Origin: Simplicispira lacusdiani | GTDB taxonomy: Bacteria; Pseudomonadota; Gammaproteobacteria; Burkholderiales; Burkholderiaceae_C | NCBI RefSeq assembly: GCF_003604195.1 | Contig: NZ_QXGR01000001.1 | Location: 372,001 to 436,000, forward strand | Direction: 5' to 3' | Length of the DNA: 64,000 nt | The notes under the pieces: model-generated | The model's database searches: none | What the model was told of the DNA's origin: nothing | What the model saw: the letters and a program-made list of their open reading frames with translations, nothing else | Position numbers and translations under genes: made by a program | Part shown: positions 56,281-64,000 of the stretch, piece after piece | How positions within the stretch are numbered: position 1 is the stretch's first letter | How the letters are laid out: each line of letters begins with the position of its first letter

Positions 56281-57165
56281 CTACAACCCCTGCGGCACCG
56301 CCTCCGCCAGGAAGTCATACACCGCGCGGATGCGCGCGCTGGTGCGGATCTCGCGGTGCACCGTCAGCCAGATGGGCAGCGATGGCAGCGCGAGCTGGGG
56401 CAGCACCGGCTGCACCTCGGGGTCGGTGCGCGCCATGTAGTGCGCCACGAAGCCGATGCCCAGGCCCGCGCGCACCGCTTGCCAGTAGGCGATTAGGTCG
56501 TCGCTGCGGAACGCGAACTGCTCCCGCCCCACCGGGTGCCCCAGGGCGGCGAAGCCGCGCAGGATGTCCTCGTTGCGGTCGTTGCCCACCAGCTCGTGCG
56601 CCAGCAGGTCGGTGGGCTGGCGCGGCGTGCCCCGGCGGCGCAGGTAGTCGCGGTGCGCATACGCGCCCAGGGCCACGGTGCCGATGCGCCGCGCCACCAG
56701 GCTGGACTGGTTGGGCCGCACCATGCGCAGGGCGATGTCGGCCTCGCGGCGCAGCAGGTTGCTGACTTCGTTGCTCGCCACCAGCTCCACCTGTACCTCG
56801 GGCAGTTGCTGGCGCATGCGTGCCAGCAGCGGGGGCAGCAGCAGGCAGGCCACGGGCTGGCTGGCGCTGATGCGCACCGTGCCGCTGGCGCCCGCCTGCG
56901 CGCCCGAGACGCCACGTGCCAGCGCGTGTGCGCCGGCCTCCATGGCGCGCGCCGCCTCGGCCAGCCGCAGCGCCGTGGCCGTGGGCTGCAGGCCGCGGCC
57001 GGTGCGCTCGAACAGCACCGTGCCCAGTTGCGCCTCCAGCTCGGCGATGTGGCGGCCCATGGTGGGCTGGCTGGACTGCAGCGCGCGCGCCGCGCCCAGC
57101 AGGCTGCCATGCTCCAGCACGGCCAGGAAGGAGCGCACCAAATTCCAGTCGAACGGGGTATTCAT
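56281..57165 (-). CDS. LysR-family transcriptional regulator
   Basis: Regulator of 294 residues. The N-terminal winged HTH includes RSFLAVLEHGSLLGAARAL and SSQPTMGRHIAELEAQLG; the periplasmic-binding-like effector domain follows (about 90-290). The ATG at 57165 (MNTPFDWNLV) is chosen; the longer frame crosses into the divergent gene. It is divergent from the epimerase-like gene over 91 bases, so it probably controls that gene and the following oxidoreductase. A small palindrome ATTCATGAAT covers its start codon. Confidence 0.93.
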   Translation of the reverse strand: MNTPFDWNLVRSFLAVLEHGSLLGAARALQSSQPTMGRHIAELEAQLGTVLFERTGRGLQPTATALRLAEAARAMEAGAHALARGVSGAQAGASGTVRISASQPVACLLLPPLLARMRQQLPEVQVELVASNEVSNLLRREADIALRMVRPNQSSLVARRIGTVALGAYAHRDYLRRRGTPRQPTDLLAHELVGNDRNEDILRGFAALGHPVGREQFAFRSDDLIAYWQAVRAGLGIGFVAHYMARTDPEVQPVLPQLALPSLPIWLTVHREIRTSARIRAVYDFLAEAVPQGL

Positions 57166-57256
57166 GAATGAAATCCTGCTATGGATGTTCATGCAATTGT
57201 GTAACGGCACAAGGCTTCCCACAATCGACCCCATCACAGAGCACATGGAGATGGAC

Positions 57257-58270
57257 ATGGCCAAGACGGTATGGGTGCTGGGCGCCAACGGGCGCCTGGG
57301 GCGGGCGGTGGCGCAGGCCTTTGTGGCGGCGGGCTGGCGGGTGCGTGCGCCCTGGCGGCATGGCGCTGTGGCGCAGGCCCCGGCGCTGCCCGGCTTGCAA
57401 TGGCTGGCGCCGGGCGCGGCCCTGCAGGCGGCGCTGGACGAGGGTGCCGACGCGGTGGTCCACGCCATGAACCCCGCGCGCTACACCGCCAGCGCCTGGC
57501 GCGCCGAGGCCCCGGCGCTGCTGCACCAGGCCATCGGCATGGCGCTGGCGCTGCGCGCGGTGCTGCTGTTCCCCGGCAATGTGTACAACTTCGGCGCGGG
57601 CATGCCCGCCGTGCTGGATGCCCACACGCCCCAGCGCCCCACCACGCCGTTGGGCCAGGTGCGCGTGGCGCTGGAGCAGCAGCTTGCCCAGGCTGTGGCC
57701 ACCCAGGGGCTGCGCGCGGTTATCGTGCGCGCGGGCGACTTCTTTGGCGCGGGCCAGGGCACTTGGCTGGACTTGGTGATCGCGCGCAAGCTGCGCCAGG
57801 GCGTGATGGCTTGGCCCGGCCCGCTGGACGTGCCGCACACCTGGGCCTATCTGCCCGACCTGGCCCAGGCCTTCGTGCGCGTGGCCGCTGCGCCCGCCCC
57901 CGCGCCGGGGCAGTTGCCGTGCCTGCCCTTCGCCGGCCACACCGCCACCGGGCAGGACTGGCAGGCCGTGCTGGCCGAATGGGCGCAGGAGCAAGGCTGG
58001 CTGCGCGGCGGCGCCTTGCGCGTGCAGTCCCTGCCCTGGGGCTGGATGCGCCTGGCCAGCCCGGTGGTGCCCATGCTGCGCTCGTTGCAGGCCATGCGCT
58101 ACCTCTGGCAGGTGCCGCATGCACTCGATGGCACGGCGCTGTCCCGGTATGCAGGCCCCGTGCCCCACACGCCGCTGCGCGAGGCGCTGCGTGCCAGCCT
58201 GGCCTTGCTGGACGGCGCCGCGCAGCCCTCCAGCACACCCATCACCCCGCCCATCGCCACAGGAGCCTGA
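57257..58270 (+). CDS. NAD-dependent epimerase/dehydratase-like SDR protein
   Basis: Extended short-chain dehydrogenase fold of 337 residues. The Rossmann motif is VWVLGANGRLGRAVAQAF. The usual YxxxK catalytic pair is not evident: the region reads FPGNVYNFGAG without the standard spacing. It may thus bind NAD(P) without epimerase activity. The ATG at 57257 has GGAG six bases upstream; ATGs at 57245 and 57251 are alternatives. It is followed after two bases by the nitroreductase-like gene, so the two form an operon. Confidence 0.82.
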   Translation: MAKTVWVLGANGRLGRAVAQAFVAAGWRVRAPWRHGAVAQAPALPGLQWLAPGAALQAALDEGADAVVHAMNPARYTASAWRAEAPALLHQAIGMALALRAVLLFPGNVYNFGAGMPAVLDAHTPQRPTTPLGQVRVALEQQLAQAVATQGLRAVIVRAGDFFGAGQGTWLDLVIARKLRQGVMAWPGPLDVPHTWAYLPDLAQAFVRVAAAPAPAPGQLPCLPFAGHTATGQDWQAVLAEWAQEQGWLRGGALRVQSLPWGWMRLASPVVPMLRSLQAMRYLWQVPHALDGTALSRYAGPVPHTPLREALRASLALLDGAAQPSSTPITPPIATGA

Positions 58271-58272
58271 GC

Positions 58273-59448
58273 ATGCAGCGCCGCCCCTTTCTCCGCGTGC
58301 TTGGCGGTGCCGCCGTGCTCGCCGCGACGCCCGCGCTGCCGGGCTGCTCGTCCGCCCTGCCCGCCGAGGCGCTGGCCGCGTGGCAGCCGCCCGCGCCCGT
58401 GCCGCCCGGGGGCGATGTGCGCCGCTGGCTGCTGGCGCACGCCATCCTCGCGCCGCATTCGCACAACCTGCAATCGTGGCTGGTGGACTTGCACACGCCG
58501 GGCGAAATCTGGCTCTACTGCGACCACACCCGCCTGCTGCCCGAGACCGACCCGCACTCGCGCCAGATCCTCATGAGCCAGGGCACCTTCCTCGAACTGC
58601 TGCATCTGGCCGCGCTGCAGCAAGGCCTGCGTGCCGAGATGGAGCTGTTTCCGCACGGCGTGTTCGACCCGCGCACACCGCCCGCGCCGCCGCACACCCA
58701 CCACGCCACGGCCCGCGTGCGGCTGCTGCCCGACGCCAGCGCGCGGCCCGACCCGCTGTTCGCGCAGATCTTCCGGCGCCACACCAACCGCTCGGCCTAC
58801 GAGCAGCGCGCGCCCGAGCCACCAGCGGTGCAGGCCATCGCGGCGGCCTGCGCGGCACCCGGCCTGCGCGTGGACTTTGCCCTGCCTGGCAACGCACGCC
58901 TGCCCGAGCACCGCGCCATCGCGCGCGATGCTTGGCGCGTGGAGCTGGTCACGCCGCGCACCATGCTCGAATCGCTGAAGGTGCTGCGCGTGGGCCCGCG
59001 CGAGATCGCCGCGCACCGCGACGGCCTGAGCGTGAACGAACCGCTGCCGCGCCTGCTGGCAGCTTTAGGCCTGTTCGACCGCAGCCGCGCCCCCGGCCCC
59101 GACGACATGGCGGTGACCCAGCAGGTGCAGGACTTCAACGCCAAGATCGAGGCCACGCCCGCCTTCTTCGCGATGGTGACCGAGACCAACGACCGCGCCA
59201 CCCAGGTGCGGGCCGGACGCGCCTACGCGCGTGCGCAGCTCGCCGCCACGGCGCACGGCCTGTCCATGCACCCGCTGCAGCAGGCCTTGCAGGAATACCC
59301 CGAGCAGGCGCTCCACCACGCCGCCATCCACGCGCTGCTGGGCGCGGGGGGCGGGCGCGGCACGGTGCAGATGTGGGCGCGCCTGGGCTACGCGCCGCCT
59401 GTGGGGCCCGCGCCGCGCCGGGGCGTGCAGGCGCATGTGCTGGGTTGA
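58273..59448 (+). CDS. Tat-exported nitroreductase-like lipoprotein (Acg family-like)
   Basis: Protein of 391 residues. The N-terminus MQRRPFLRVLGGAAVLAA has a twin-arginine motif, and LPGC near residue 24 forms a lipobox. A nitroreductase/Acg-like FMN fold is suggested by ILAPHSHNLQSWLVDL, FRRHTNRSAYEQR and the C-terminal GLSMHPLQQALQEYPEQA. Folded export would fit a cofactor-loaded enzyme attached to the membrane in the periplasm. AGGAG precedes the ATG. It is coupled to the upstream epimerase-like gene. Substrate unknown. Confidence 0.8.
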   Translation: MQRRPFLRVLGGAAVLAATPALPGCSSALPAEALAAWQPPAPVPPGGDVRRWLLAHAILAPHSHNLQSWLVDLHTPGEIWLYCDHTRLLPETDPHSRQILMSQGTFLELLHLAALQQGLRAEMELFPHGVFDPRTPPAPPHTHHATARVRLLPDASARPDPLFAQIFRRHTNRSAYEQRAPEPPAVQAIAAACAAPGLRVDFALPGNARLPEHRAIARDAWRVELVTPRTMLESLKVLRVGPREIAAHRDGLSVNEPLPRLLAALGLFDRSRAPGPDDMAVTQQVQDFNAKIEATPAFFAMVTETNDRATQVRAGRAYARAQLAATAHGLSMHPLQQALQEYPEQALHHAAIHALLGAGGGRGTVQMWARLGYAPPVGPAPRRGVQAHVLG

Positions 59449-59476
59449 AGAAGCAGGCCCAGCGCCGTTGGTTTGA

Positions 59477-59536
59477 ATGAAATTGGCCTCTAGAGCCCGT
59501 GGATAAAGCACTAGTAGCTATTGAAAAGCTAGCAAA
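59477..59536 (-). repeat. Dispersed repeat family A, copy 10
   Basis: Plus strand TGAAATTGGCCTCTAGAGCC, then TAAAGCACTAGTAGCTATTG and AAAAGCTAGC. It fills most of the spacer between the nitroreductase-like and zinc-ribbon genes. Confidence 0.7.
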
Positions 59537-59542
59537 AGCGGC

Positions 59543-59794
59543 TCAGCGCCCCACCACCGACCAGCCCGCCTGCTGGTTGTTCTTGTCGTTTTCGTATTCC
59601 CAGGCCGTGCCGCAACGATCGCACTGGTAGCGGGTGATGGTGACGGTGCCGGTCTCGCGCTCTTCCTTGCGGTTGCCGCGCTGCACCAGCTCGGCATGGC
59701 CGGGCGCGCGGCGCCAGTTGCGCTGGATGCCCTTGCAGGGCTCGCACAGTTCCATCGGGTTCAGTTCGCGCTGTCGGGCCAGTTCTTTGCTCAT
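59543..59794 (-). CDS. Small zinc-ribbon protein of unknown function
   Basis: Protein of 83 residues. Two CxxC pairs, CEPC (near 17) and CDRC (near 58), can form a zinc ribbon. The sequence between them is basic. The tail is rich in Asn, Gln and Gly. I do not recognise a named family. It lies 30 bases after the DTW-domain gene on the same strand and may belong to that operon. Confidence 0.7.
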   Translation of the reverse strand: MSKELARQRELNPMELCEPCKGIQRNWRRAPGHAELVQRGNRKEERETGTVTITRYQCDRCGTAWEYENDKNNQQAGWSVVGR

Positions 59795-59824
59795 GGGAGG
59801 GGTGCCTTGGTGTGTGCAGGGGCG

Positions 59825-60580
59825 CTACTGTACGCCACACAGGCCGCCCAGGCGCTGGTGCAGTGCATCCCCGGGGTCCACGGGCCGCTGGTTCTTGGCC
59901 TGCAGGTAGTGGTGGGTGAAAACGTCGAGGTAGGCCTCCATCACCTGGGCGGCCCGCGCCTCGCCCGCCAGCGCCAAGCACAGCGCCGCCACCTCCAGCG
60001 TGCACAGGTGGGCCGCGTCGGCCGACTGGCGCAGCCGGTAGCGCGACGACTGTTCGGGCCGCAGGCTGAGCACCGGCAGGGCGTCCAGGTAGGGGCTCTT
60101 GCGGAACATGCGGCGCGCCTCGGCCCAGGTGGCGTCGAGGAGCACGAACAGCGGCTTGCGGTCGGGCGCTTCACCCGAGGGTGCCGGGGGCGCCACCTCG
60201 GCCACCACGCGCTGCGGTTCGGCATAGTCGCCTGGAAACACCAGGTACGGCTGCCACTGCGGATCGGCCAGCAGGGCGAGCAGGCCGGGGGGCACCTCGG
60301 TGCGCGTCCAGCCGAAGGCAAAGGTGTCGGCCACCACATCGGCCACCAGCCAGCCGGTGTTGCTGGGCTTGAGCGCTTCGGTGTCGGCCATCAGCAGGCA
60401 GACGCCCGCGCGCGTGGGCACCTGCGGCCGCAGGGCGCACAGGCAGTGGCTGGGCCGCAGGCGGCAGCCCGGGCAGCGCTCGCCGCTGGGGCCGCCCCGG
60501 GCCAGGAAGGGCTTGCTGCTGCGCGCCAGGCGCTCGGCGCGCAGGCGCGCCACGGCATGGGGCGGGGGGACGGGTGTCAC
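59825..60580 (-). CDS. DTW-domain tRNA-uridine aminocarboxypropyltransferase
   Basis: Enzyme of 251 residues of the DTW/TapT family, which transfers the 3-amino-3-carboxypropyl group of SAM to tRNA uridines (acp3U). An N-terminal cysteine cluster CPGCRLRPSHCLC is followed by LLMADTEALKPSNTG and the DTW-box variant LLDATWAEARRM; the C-terminus is complete. A GTG start at 60580 overlaps the methyltransferase stop by four bases (GTGA). That supports this start over the longer frame. Confidence 0.87.
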   Translation of the reverse strand: MTPVPPPHAVARLRAERLARSSKPFLARGGPSGERCPGCRLRPSHCLCALRPQVPTRAGVCLLMADTEALKPSNTGWLVADVVADTFAFGWTRTEVPPGLLALLADPQWQPYLVFPGDYAEPQRVVAEVAPPAPSGEAPDRKPLFVLLDATWAEARRMFRKSPYLDALPVLSLRPEQSSRYRLRQSADAAHLCTLEVAALCLALAGEARAAQVMEAYLDVFTHHYLQAKNQRPVDPGDALHQRLGGLCGVQ

Positions 60581-61203
60581 GGCGGTCCCGCGTGCTCCAG
60601 CGCGAACAGCGGCACCTCGGCGCGCTGGCTCAGCCAGACGCCGCCGCCCACCTCGGTGAAGCCCTCGGCCAGCGTGCGGCGGTACATCTGCGCGCGGTGG
60701 CGGAACTGGCGCGCATCGGTGAGCGACTTGTCCACGATGTCCTGCTCCCAGTCCTCGCGCGTCACGGCCTCCAGGTACAGCGCGCCCTGGCACAGCCGGG
60801 CGAGGTTGCGCATGGCCGCCTGCGCGTCGGCCGCGTTCAGGTAGGGCAGCACGCCCTGGCAGATCACCAGGTCAAACGGCTCGCTGGAACGGTAGTCGAG
60901 CACCGAGCCGCGCTCCCAGCCAAAGCGCTCGCACAGGTAGGCGCTGTACTCCACGCCATGGAAGCTGGCGTGCGGAAAGTGCCGCGCCACCACATCGCGC
61001 CACAGCCCGATGCCGCAGCCCACGTCGAGCACGCGCCGCACCGGCACGCGCAGGTACTGCAGGTAGCTGCACACGAAGGCGCCCAGCCGCTCGATGTGCT
61101 GCGGGTCGGCCACGCTGGTCTTGGGGTCGAAGTAGAAGCGCTGGTAGTAGGCCTCGTCAAAGGCCACGGTGGGTGCGGGGTGGGCTGTGGGGTTGGGGTG
61201 CAC
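60577..61203 (-). CDS. SAM-dependent methyltransferase
   Basis: Class I methyltransferase of 208 residues. The SAM-binding motif is VLDVGCGIGLWRDVV; FHGVEYSAYLCERFGW and FDLVICQGVLPYL complete the fold. A GTG at 61203 (HPNPTAHPAPT) is the best start, though no strong ribosome site is seen. It overlaps the DTW-domain gene by GTGA, so the two may act on the same RNA or be merely coupled. It is divergent from the flavin reductase gene over 54 bases. Substrate unknown. Confidence 0.85.
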   Translation of the reverse strand: MHPNPTAHPAPTVAFDEAYYQRFYFDPKTSVADPQHIERLGAFVCSYLQYLRVPVRRVLDVGCGIGLWRDVVARHFPHASFHGVEYSAYLCERFGWERGSVLDYRSSEPFDLVICQGVLPYLNAADAQAAMRNLARLCQGALYLEAVTREDWEQDIVDKSLTDARQFRHRAQMYRRTLAEGFTEVGGGVWLSQRAEVPLFALEHAGPP

Positions 61204-61257
61204 GTCAGGTTCCGGAGGGGCAGGCTCCGAGTATCGCCGCGCCGGCAGAATGGCACC

Positions 61258-61830
61258 ATGAAGCCCGCCCATTTCACCCCCGTTCCGCTCGACAAGGCCT
61301 ACCGCCTGCTCAATCACGGCCCCACGGTGCTCGTCTCGGCCCGCCACGCGGGCGAGGACAACGTGATGGCCGCCGCCTGGGCCTGCGCGCTCGACTTCGC
61401 GCCGCCCAAGGTCACGGTGGTGCTCGACAAGGCCACGCGCACGCGCGCCCTGGTGGAGGCCAGCGGCCAGTTCGCCCTGCAATTGCCCACCCGTGCGCAG
61501 GCCGCCCTCACCCTGGCCCTGGGCACCGAGAGCGCCAACGACCACCCCGACAAGCTGCGGCGCCATGGCGTGGAGCGGTTCCAGGCCCCCGGCCACGAGG
61601 TGCCGCTGGTGCACGGCTGCGCTGCCTGGCTCGTCTGCCGCGTCATCGCCGAGCCGCACAACCAGCAGGCCTACGACCTGTTCATCGCCGAGGTGGTCGC
61701 CGCCTGGGCCGACGAGCGTGTGTTCCGGGGCGGCCACTGGGAATTCGACAGCGCGCCCGACGCGCTGCGCACGCTGCACTATGTGGCGGGCGGGCAGTTC
61801 TATGCCACGGGTGCATCGGTGCGGGGGTGA
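61258..61830 (+). CDS. Flavin reductase-like FMN-binding protein
   Basis: Protein of 190 residues of the flavin reductase-like family. It starts MKPAHFTPVPLDKAYRLLNH, then has the FMN-binding segment TVLVSARHAGEDNVMAAAWA and VVLDKATRTRALVEASGQFA. The C-terminal HYVAGGQFYATG is typical. It would supply reduced flavin or act as a small oxidoreductase; the partner is unknown. It converges on the phosphatase gene. Confidence 0.9.
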   Translation: MKPAHFTPVPLDKAYRLLNHGPTVLVSARHAGEDNVMAAAWACALDFAPPKVTVVLDKATRTRALVEASGQFALQLPTRAQAALTLALGTESANDHPDKLRRHGVERFQAPGHEVPLVHGCAAWLVCRVIAEPHNQQAYDLFIAEVVAAWADERVFRGGHWEFDSAPDALRTLHYVAGGQFYATGASVRG

Positions 61831-61847
61831 ACCATCCCCGAGGGGCA

Positions 61848-62594
61848 TCAGGGCGTCTGCAAATACCGCCCCGCCAGCTCCTTCCGCGCCGCTGCGTCCA
61901 CCCCCAGCACCTCCTCCAGGTAGGGCGTGACCCCGCCGTACTGCGTGTCCACCAGGTGCAGCGCGGCATCGAGGAAGTCCTCCTGCACGCCCCACAGCAC
62001 GCGCAGCACCTCCTGCGGTGCCGGGCCGGCCAGGCCGGCGGGCGGGCGATAGTAGGTGTTGGTGAGCAGGTAGTCGTGCATCACCACGTCGCGTGGCACG
62101 CCCAGGGCGAGCAGGATGAGCGCGGCGGCGAAGCCGGTGCGGTCCTTGCCGGCGGTGCAGTGGAAGACGAGCGGCGCGTCGCTCTCCAGCAGCAGGCGGA
62201 ACAGCGCGGCGAAGCGCGGGGCGTTGGCGCCCACGAAATCGCGGTAGGTGTCCTGCATCAGGCCCACGGCGTCCTGCGCGGTGAGCTGGCGGCCCATGCG
62301 CAGCAGCTCCTGGGCGCGTTGCACCACGGTGGGCTCGATGGTGAGCGGGTGCTGGGCCAGGCCGGGCCACTGGTAGGCCAGCGCGGCGCGCTCGGCCTCG
62401 CCCCGGAAGTCCACGGCGCGCTGCACGCCCAGGGCCTGGAGCTGTGCCAGGTCCTGCGGCGTGAGCGCGGCCAGGTGGTCGGAGCGGAAGATGCGGCGCC
62501 AGCGCAGCGGCCGGCCGCCGTGGCCCCGGTAGCCGCCGAGGTCGCGGAAGTTGCTGGCGCCGGCCAGGCCCAGGGCGCGGGGTGGTTCTTGCAT
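61848..62594 (-). CDS. Tyrosine phosphatase-like protein (DSP/PTP superfamily)
   Basis: Phosphatase of 248 residues. The CX5R active site is HCTAGKDRTGFAAALIL, and the N-terminal SNFRDLGGYRG plus RIFRSDHLAALTPQDLAQL are hallmarks of the family known from MptpB-like enzymes. These act on phosphotyrosine and phosphoinositides in known cases; the target here is unknown. The ATG at 62594 is preferred to a TTG upstream. Confidence 0.9.
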   Translation of the reverse strand: MQEPPRALGLAGASNFRDLGGYRGHGGRPLRWRRIFRSDHLAALTPQDLAQLQALGVQRAVDFRGEAERAALAYQWPGLAQHPLTIEPTVVQRAQELLRMGRQLTAQDAVGLMQDTYRDFVGANAPRFAALFRLLLESDAPLVFHCTAGKDRTGFAAALILLALGVPRDVVMHDYLLTNTYYRPPAGLAGPAPQEVLRVLWGVQEDFLDAALHLVDTQYGGVTPYLEEVLGVDAAARKELAGRYLQTP

Positions 62595-62742
62595 GGCGGC
62601 TCGGGGGTTGAGGGAAATCAAGGGTAGCGCAGGTAGTGGGTCCGAAGTGTCGCATGGGGGTCCTGCTTACCAGGGTGACCCCTAGCGGAGAAAGGCGACC
62701 CGGCCTCCATAATCTTGCGCACCTGTCGCCATCCCACACACC

Positions 62743-63960
62743 ATGACCTACCTCACCCCCCTGGCGCGGAGCCTGCGCGCGGCCGCCCACGACGACGCGC
62801 AGGTGCGGGACGAAGTGGCGATGGAGAACCTGCGCCGCCTGCGGCTCGGGGCGCTGCTGGCGCTGCCGGTGTTTGGCGGGGCCAGCCTGTGGATGCTCCA
62901 GGGCGCGCTGGGCGGCGACGCCCTGGGGCCCTGGCAACGCGCCGTGGGCATGACGCACCTGTCGGCCATGGGCCTGGCGCTGCTGCTGGGCTGCCTGGGC
63001 CATGTGGCGCTGCAGCGCGCGCCCACGGGCCGGCTGGGCCGCGCGCTGCCGGTGCTGGCGGCACTGCTCATGCTGCTGCTGGGCATTGCGCTGACGGCGT
63101 TCTACCAGTGGGTCACGCCCAAGTTCACGCCGCTGGTGCTGACGGCGGTGGGGGTGGCCCTGGTGTTCTACCTGCGCCCGCCGGTCAGCGCGGCGCTGTT
63201 CGCGGTGGCGGCCTTGGCGGGCTTCGTGGCGCTGCCGCTTACCCAGCCCGACCCCGCCCTGCTGACCAGCGGCCGCGTGAGCGTGCTGGTCATTCCGCTC
63301 ATGAGCCTGGTGTTCTCGGTGCTGTCATGGCGCAAGAACACGGTCAACATCCTGCTCAGCCGCTCGCTGGCGCAGGCCAACGCCACGCTGGCGGCCAAAC
63401 AGGTGGAGCTGGAGCGCCTGGCCAGCCACGACGGTCTGACGGGCCTGTGCAACCGGGGCGAGTTCATGCGCCGGGCCGACCACGAGCTGCTGCGCGCGCT
63501 GCGCCACAAGTATTCCACCGCCTTCATCCTGCTCGACCTGGACCATTTCAAGCGTGTGAACGACCACTATGGCCACCCCACGGGCGACGCGGTGCTGCGC
63601 CATGTGTCGGCGCTGCTGGCCAGCGGGGTGCGCGCCTCGGACGTGGTGGCGCGCCTGGGGGGCGAGGAGTTCGTCGTGCTGCTGCCGCACACCGACCTCG
63701 AATCGGCCTTGCGCTGCGCCGAGAAGCTGCGCCTGCGCGTGCAGGCCCACCCGCTGATCACCGACGCCGGGCCGTTGCCCAGCACCGTGAGCATGGGCGT
63801 GGTGGAGGTGCCGCCGCGCTCGCGCGCCGACGTGGCCGCCGCCTATGCCGCGATCGACCGCGCGCTCTACCGCGCCAAGTCGGCCGGCCGCAACCGCGTG
63901 AAGGCCGGCACGCTGGATGAGGACTGCGGCCCCACCGAGCCGGCCCGCCTGGCGGCGTGA
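62743..63960 (+). CDS. Membrane GGDEF diguanylate cyclase
   Basis: Diguanylate cyclase of 405 residues. Six or so membrane helices (about 38-200) form the sensory part, joined by a coiled linker (LAQANATLAAKQVELERLAS) to the GGDEF domain. DLDHFKRVNDHYGH and LGGEEFVVLL form the active site. RASD lies five residues before GGEEF and is a canonical inhibition site. It therefore should make c-di-GMP and be feedback controlled. The membrane region gives no clue to the signal. The 148-base spacer before it holds nothing clear. Confidence 0.93.
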   Translation: MTYLTPLARSLRAAAHDDAQVRDEVAMENLRRLRLGALLALPVFGGASLWMLQGALGGDALGPWQRAVGMTHLSAMGLALLLGCLGHVALQRAPTGRLGRALPVLAALLMLLLGIALTAFYQWVTPKFTPLVLTAVGVALVFYLRPPVSAALFAVAALAGFVALPLTQPDPALLTSGRVSVLVIPLMSLVFSVLSWRKNTVNILLSRSLAQANATLAAKQVELERLASHDGLTGLCNRGEFMRRADHELLRALRHKYSTAFILLDLDHFKRVNDHYGHPTGDAVLRHVSALLASGVRASDVVARLGGEEFVVLLPHTDLESALRCAEKLRLRVQAHPLITDAGPLPSTVSMGVVEVPPRSRADVAAAYAAIDRALYRAKSAGRNRVKAGTLDEDCGPTEPARLAA

Positions 63961-64000
63961 ACCGAACGGCCATCCACCGGGTTGCCGTCACCCCGCGAAG

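Noticed and set aside
57160-57169. ATTCATGAAT palindrome at the LysR start as an operator
   Set aside because: Only ten bases, expected by chance near an ATG; no T-N11-A type extended site was convincing.

Overview
The window looks like a chromosomal segment of a high-GC betaproteobacterium, most likely a Comamonadaceae member of the Acidovorax type. The reasons are the strong G/C third-position bias, the order gatCAB / mreBCD-mrdA, and two short dispersed repeat families. I recall both families from Comamonadaceae genomes but could not search for them. I see no rRNA, tRNA, CRISPR array, insertion sequence or prophage. Both ends run into GGDEF diguanylate cyclases; the left one is cut by the window edge.

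Layout. 1-8.98 kb: GGDEF end, an OmpR-type two-component pair, a Kef-type K+/H+ antiporter coupled to AmpG, an M48 protease, GloC-like hydrolase, RhtA exporter and a divergent Lrp regulator. 9-13.2 kb: a GspE/PilB-type ATPase behind exonuclease III, whose start overlaps the divergent pyrE start, then a DUF4124 protein. 13.2-21.3 kb: gatC-gatA-gatB (minus) and mreB-mreC-mreD-mrdA (plus), diverging from one region. 21.3-29 kb (minus): a DMT transporter, then an amino-acid ABC operon followed by a DcaP-like porin and a clear terminator. The ABC operon has a terminator-like hairpin in its leader. TauE/SafE and GMC oxidoreductase genes lie beyond it. 29.2-32.8 kb: a four-gene MCE (Mla-like) lipid transport operon. 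32.9-39.2 kb: murU-pepP, tkt-gap, slyX, hpf.

39.3-47.5 kb (minus): a CHASE2 adenylate cyclase overlaps a 1187-residue FecR-TPR-beta-barrel protein, then a GAF-containing GspE-type ATPase. 47.7-51.7 kb: yqhD, a universal stress protein, a phosphoribosyltransferase, slyD and pirin. 51.9-56.3 kb is the accessory part. It holds an HTH/nucleotidyltransferase pair with a 12-bp perfect inverted-repeat operator on a well-formed promoter. It also holds a GIY-YIG/DUF4357 protein coupled to a distinctly AT-richer OLD-like AAA ATPase, and a 51-codon relic of a type I restriction HsdR N-terminus. This is probably a defence island. 56.3-64 kb: LysR regulator, epimerase-like and Tat-lipoprotein nitroreductase-like genes, a small zinc-ribbon protein, DTW-domain and methyltransferase genes, flavin reductase, tyrosine phosphatase and a second GGDEF protein.

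Common themes: cell-wall synthesis and recycling (ampG, murU, mreBCD, mrdA), envelope transport (MCE operon, DcaP-like porin) and nucleotide second messengers (two GGDEF proteins, one cAMP cyclase). The most original candidates are the FecR-barrel/CHASE2-cyclase pair, the 52-56 kb island and the minus-strand leader RNAs at 25.9-27.2 kb.
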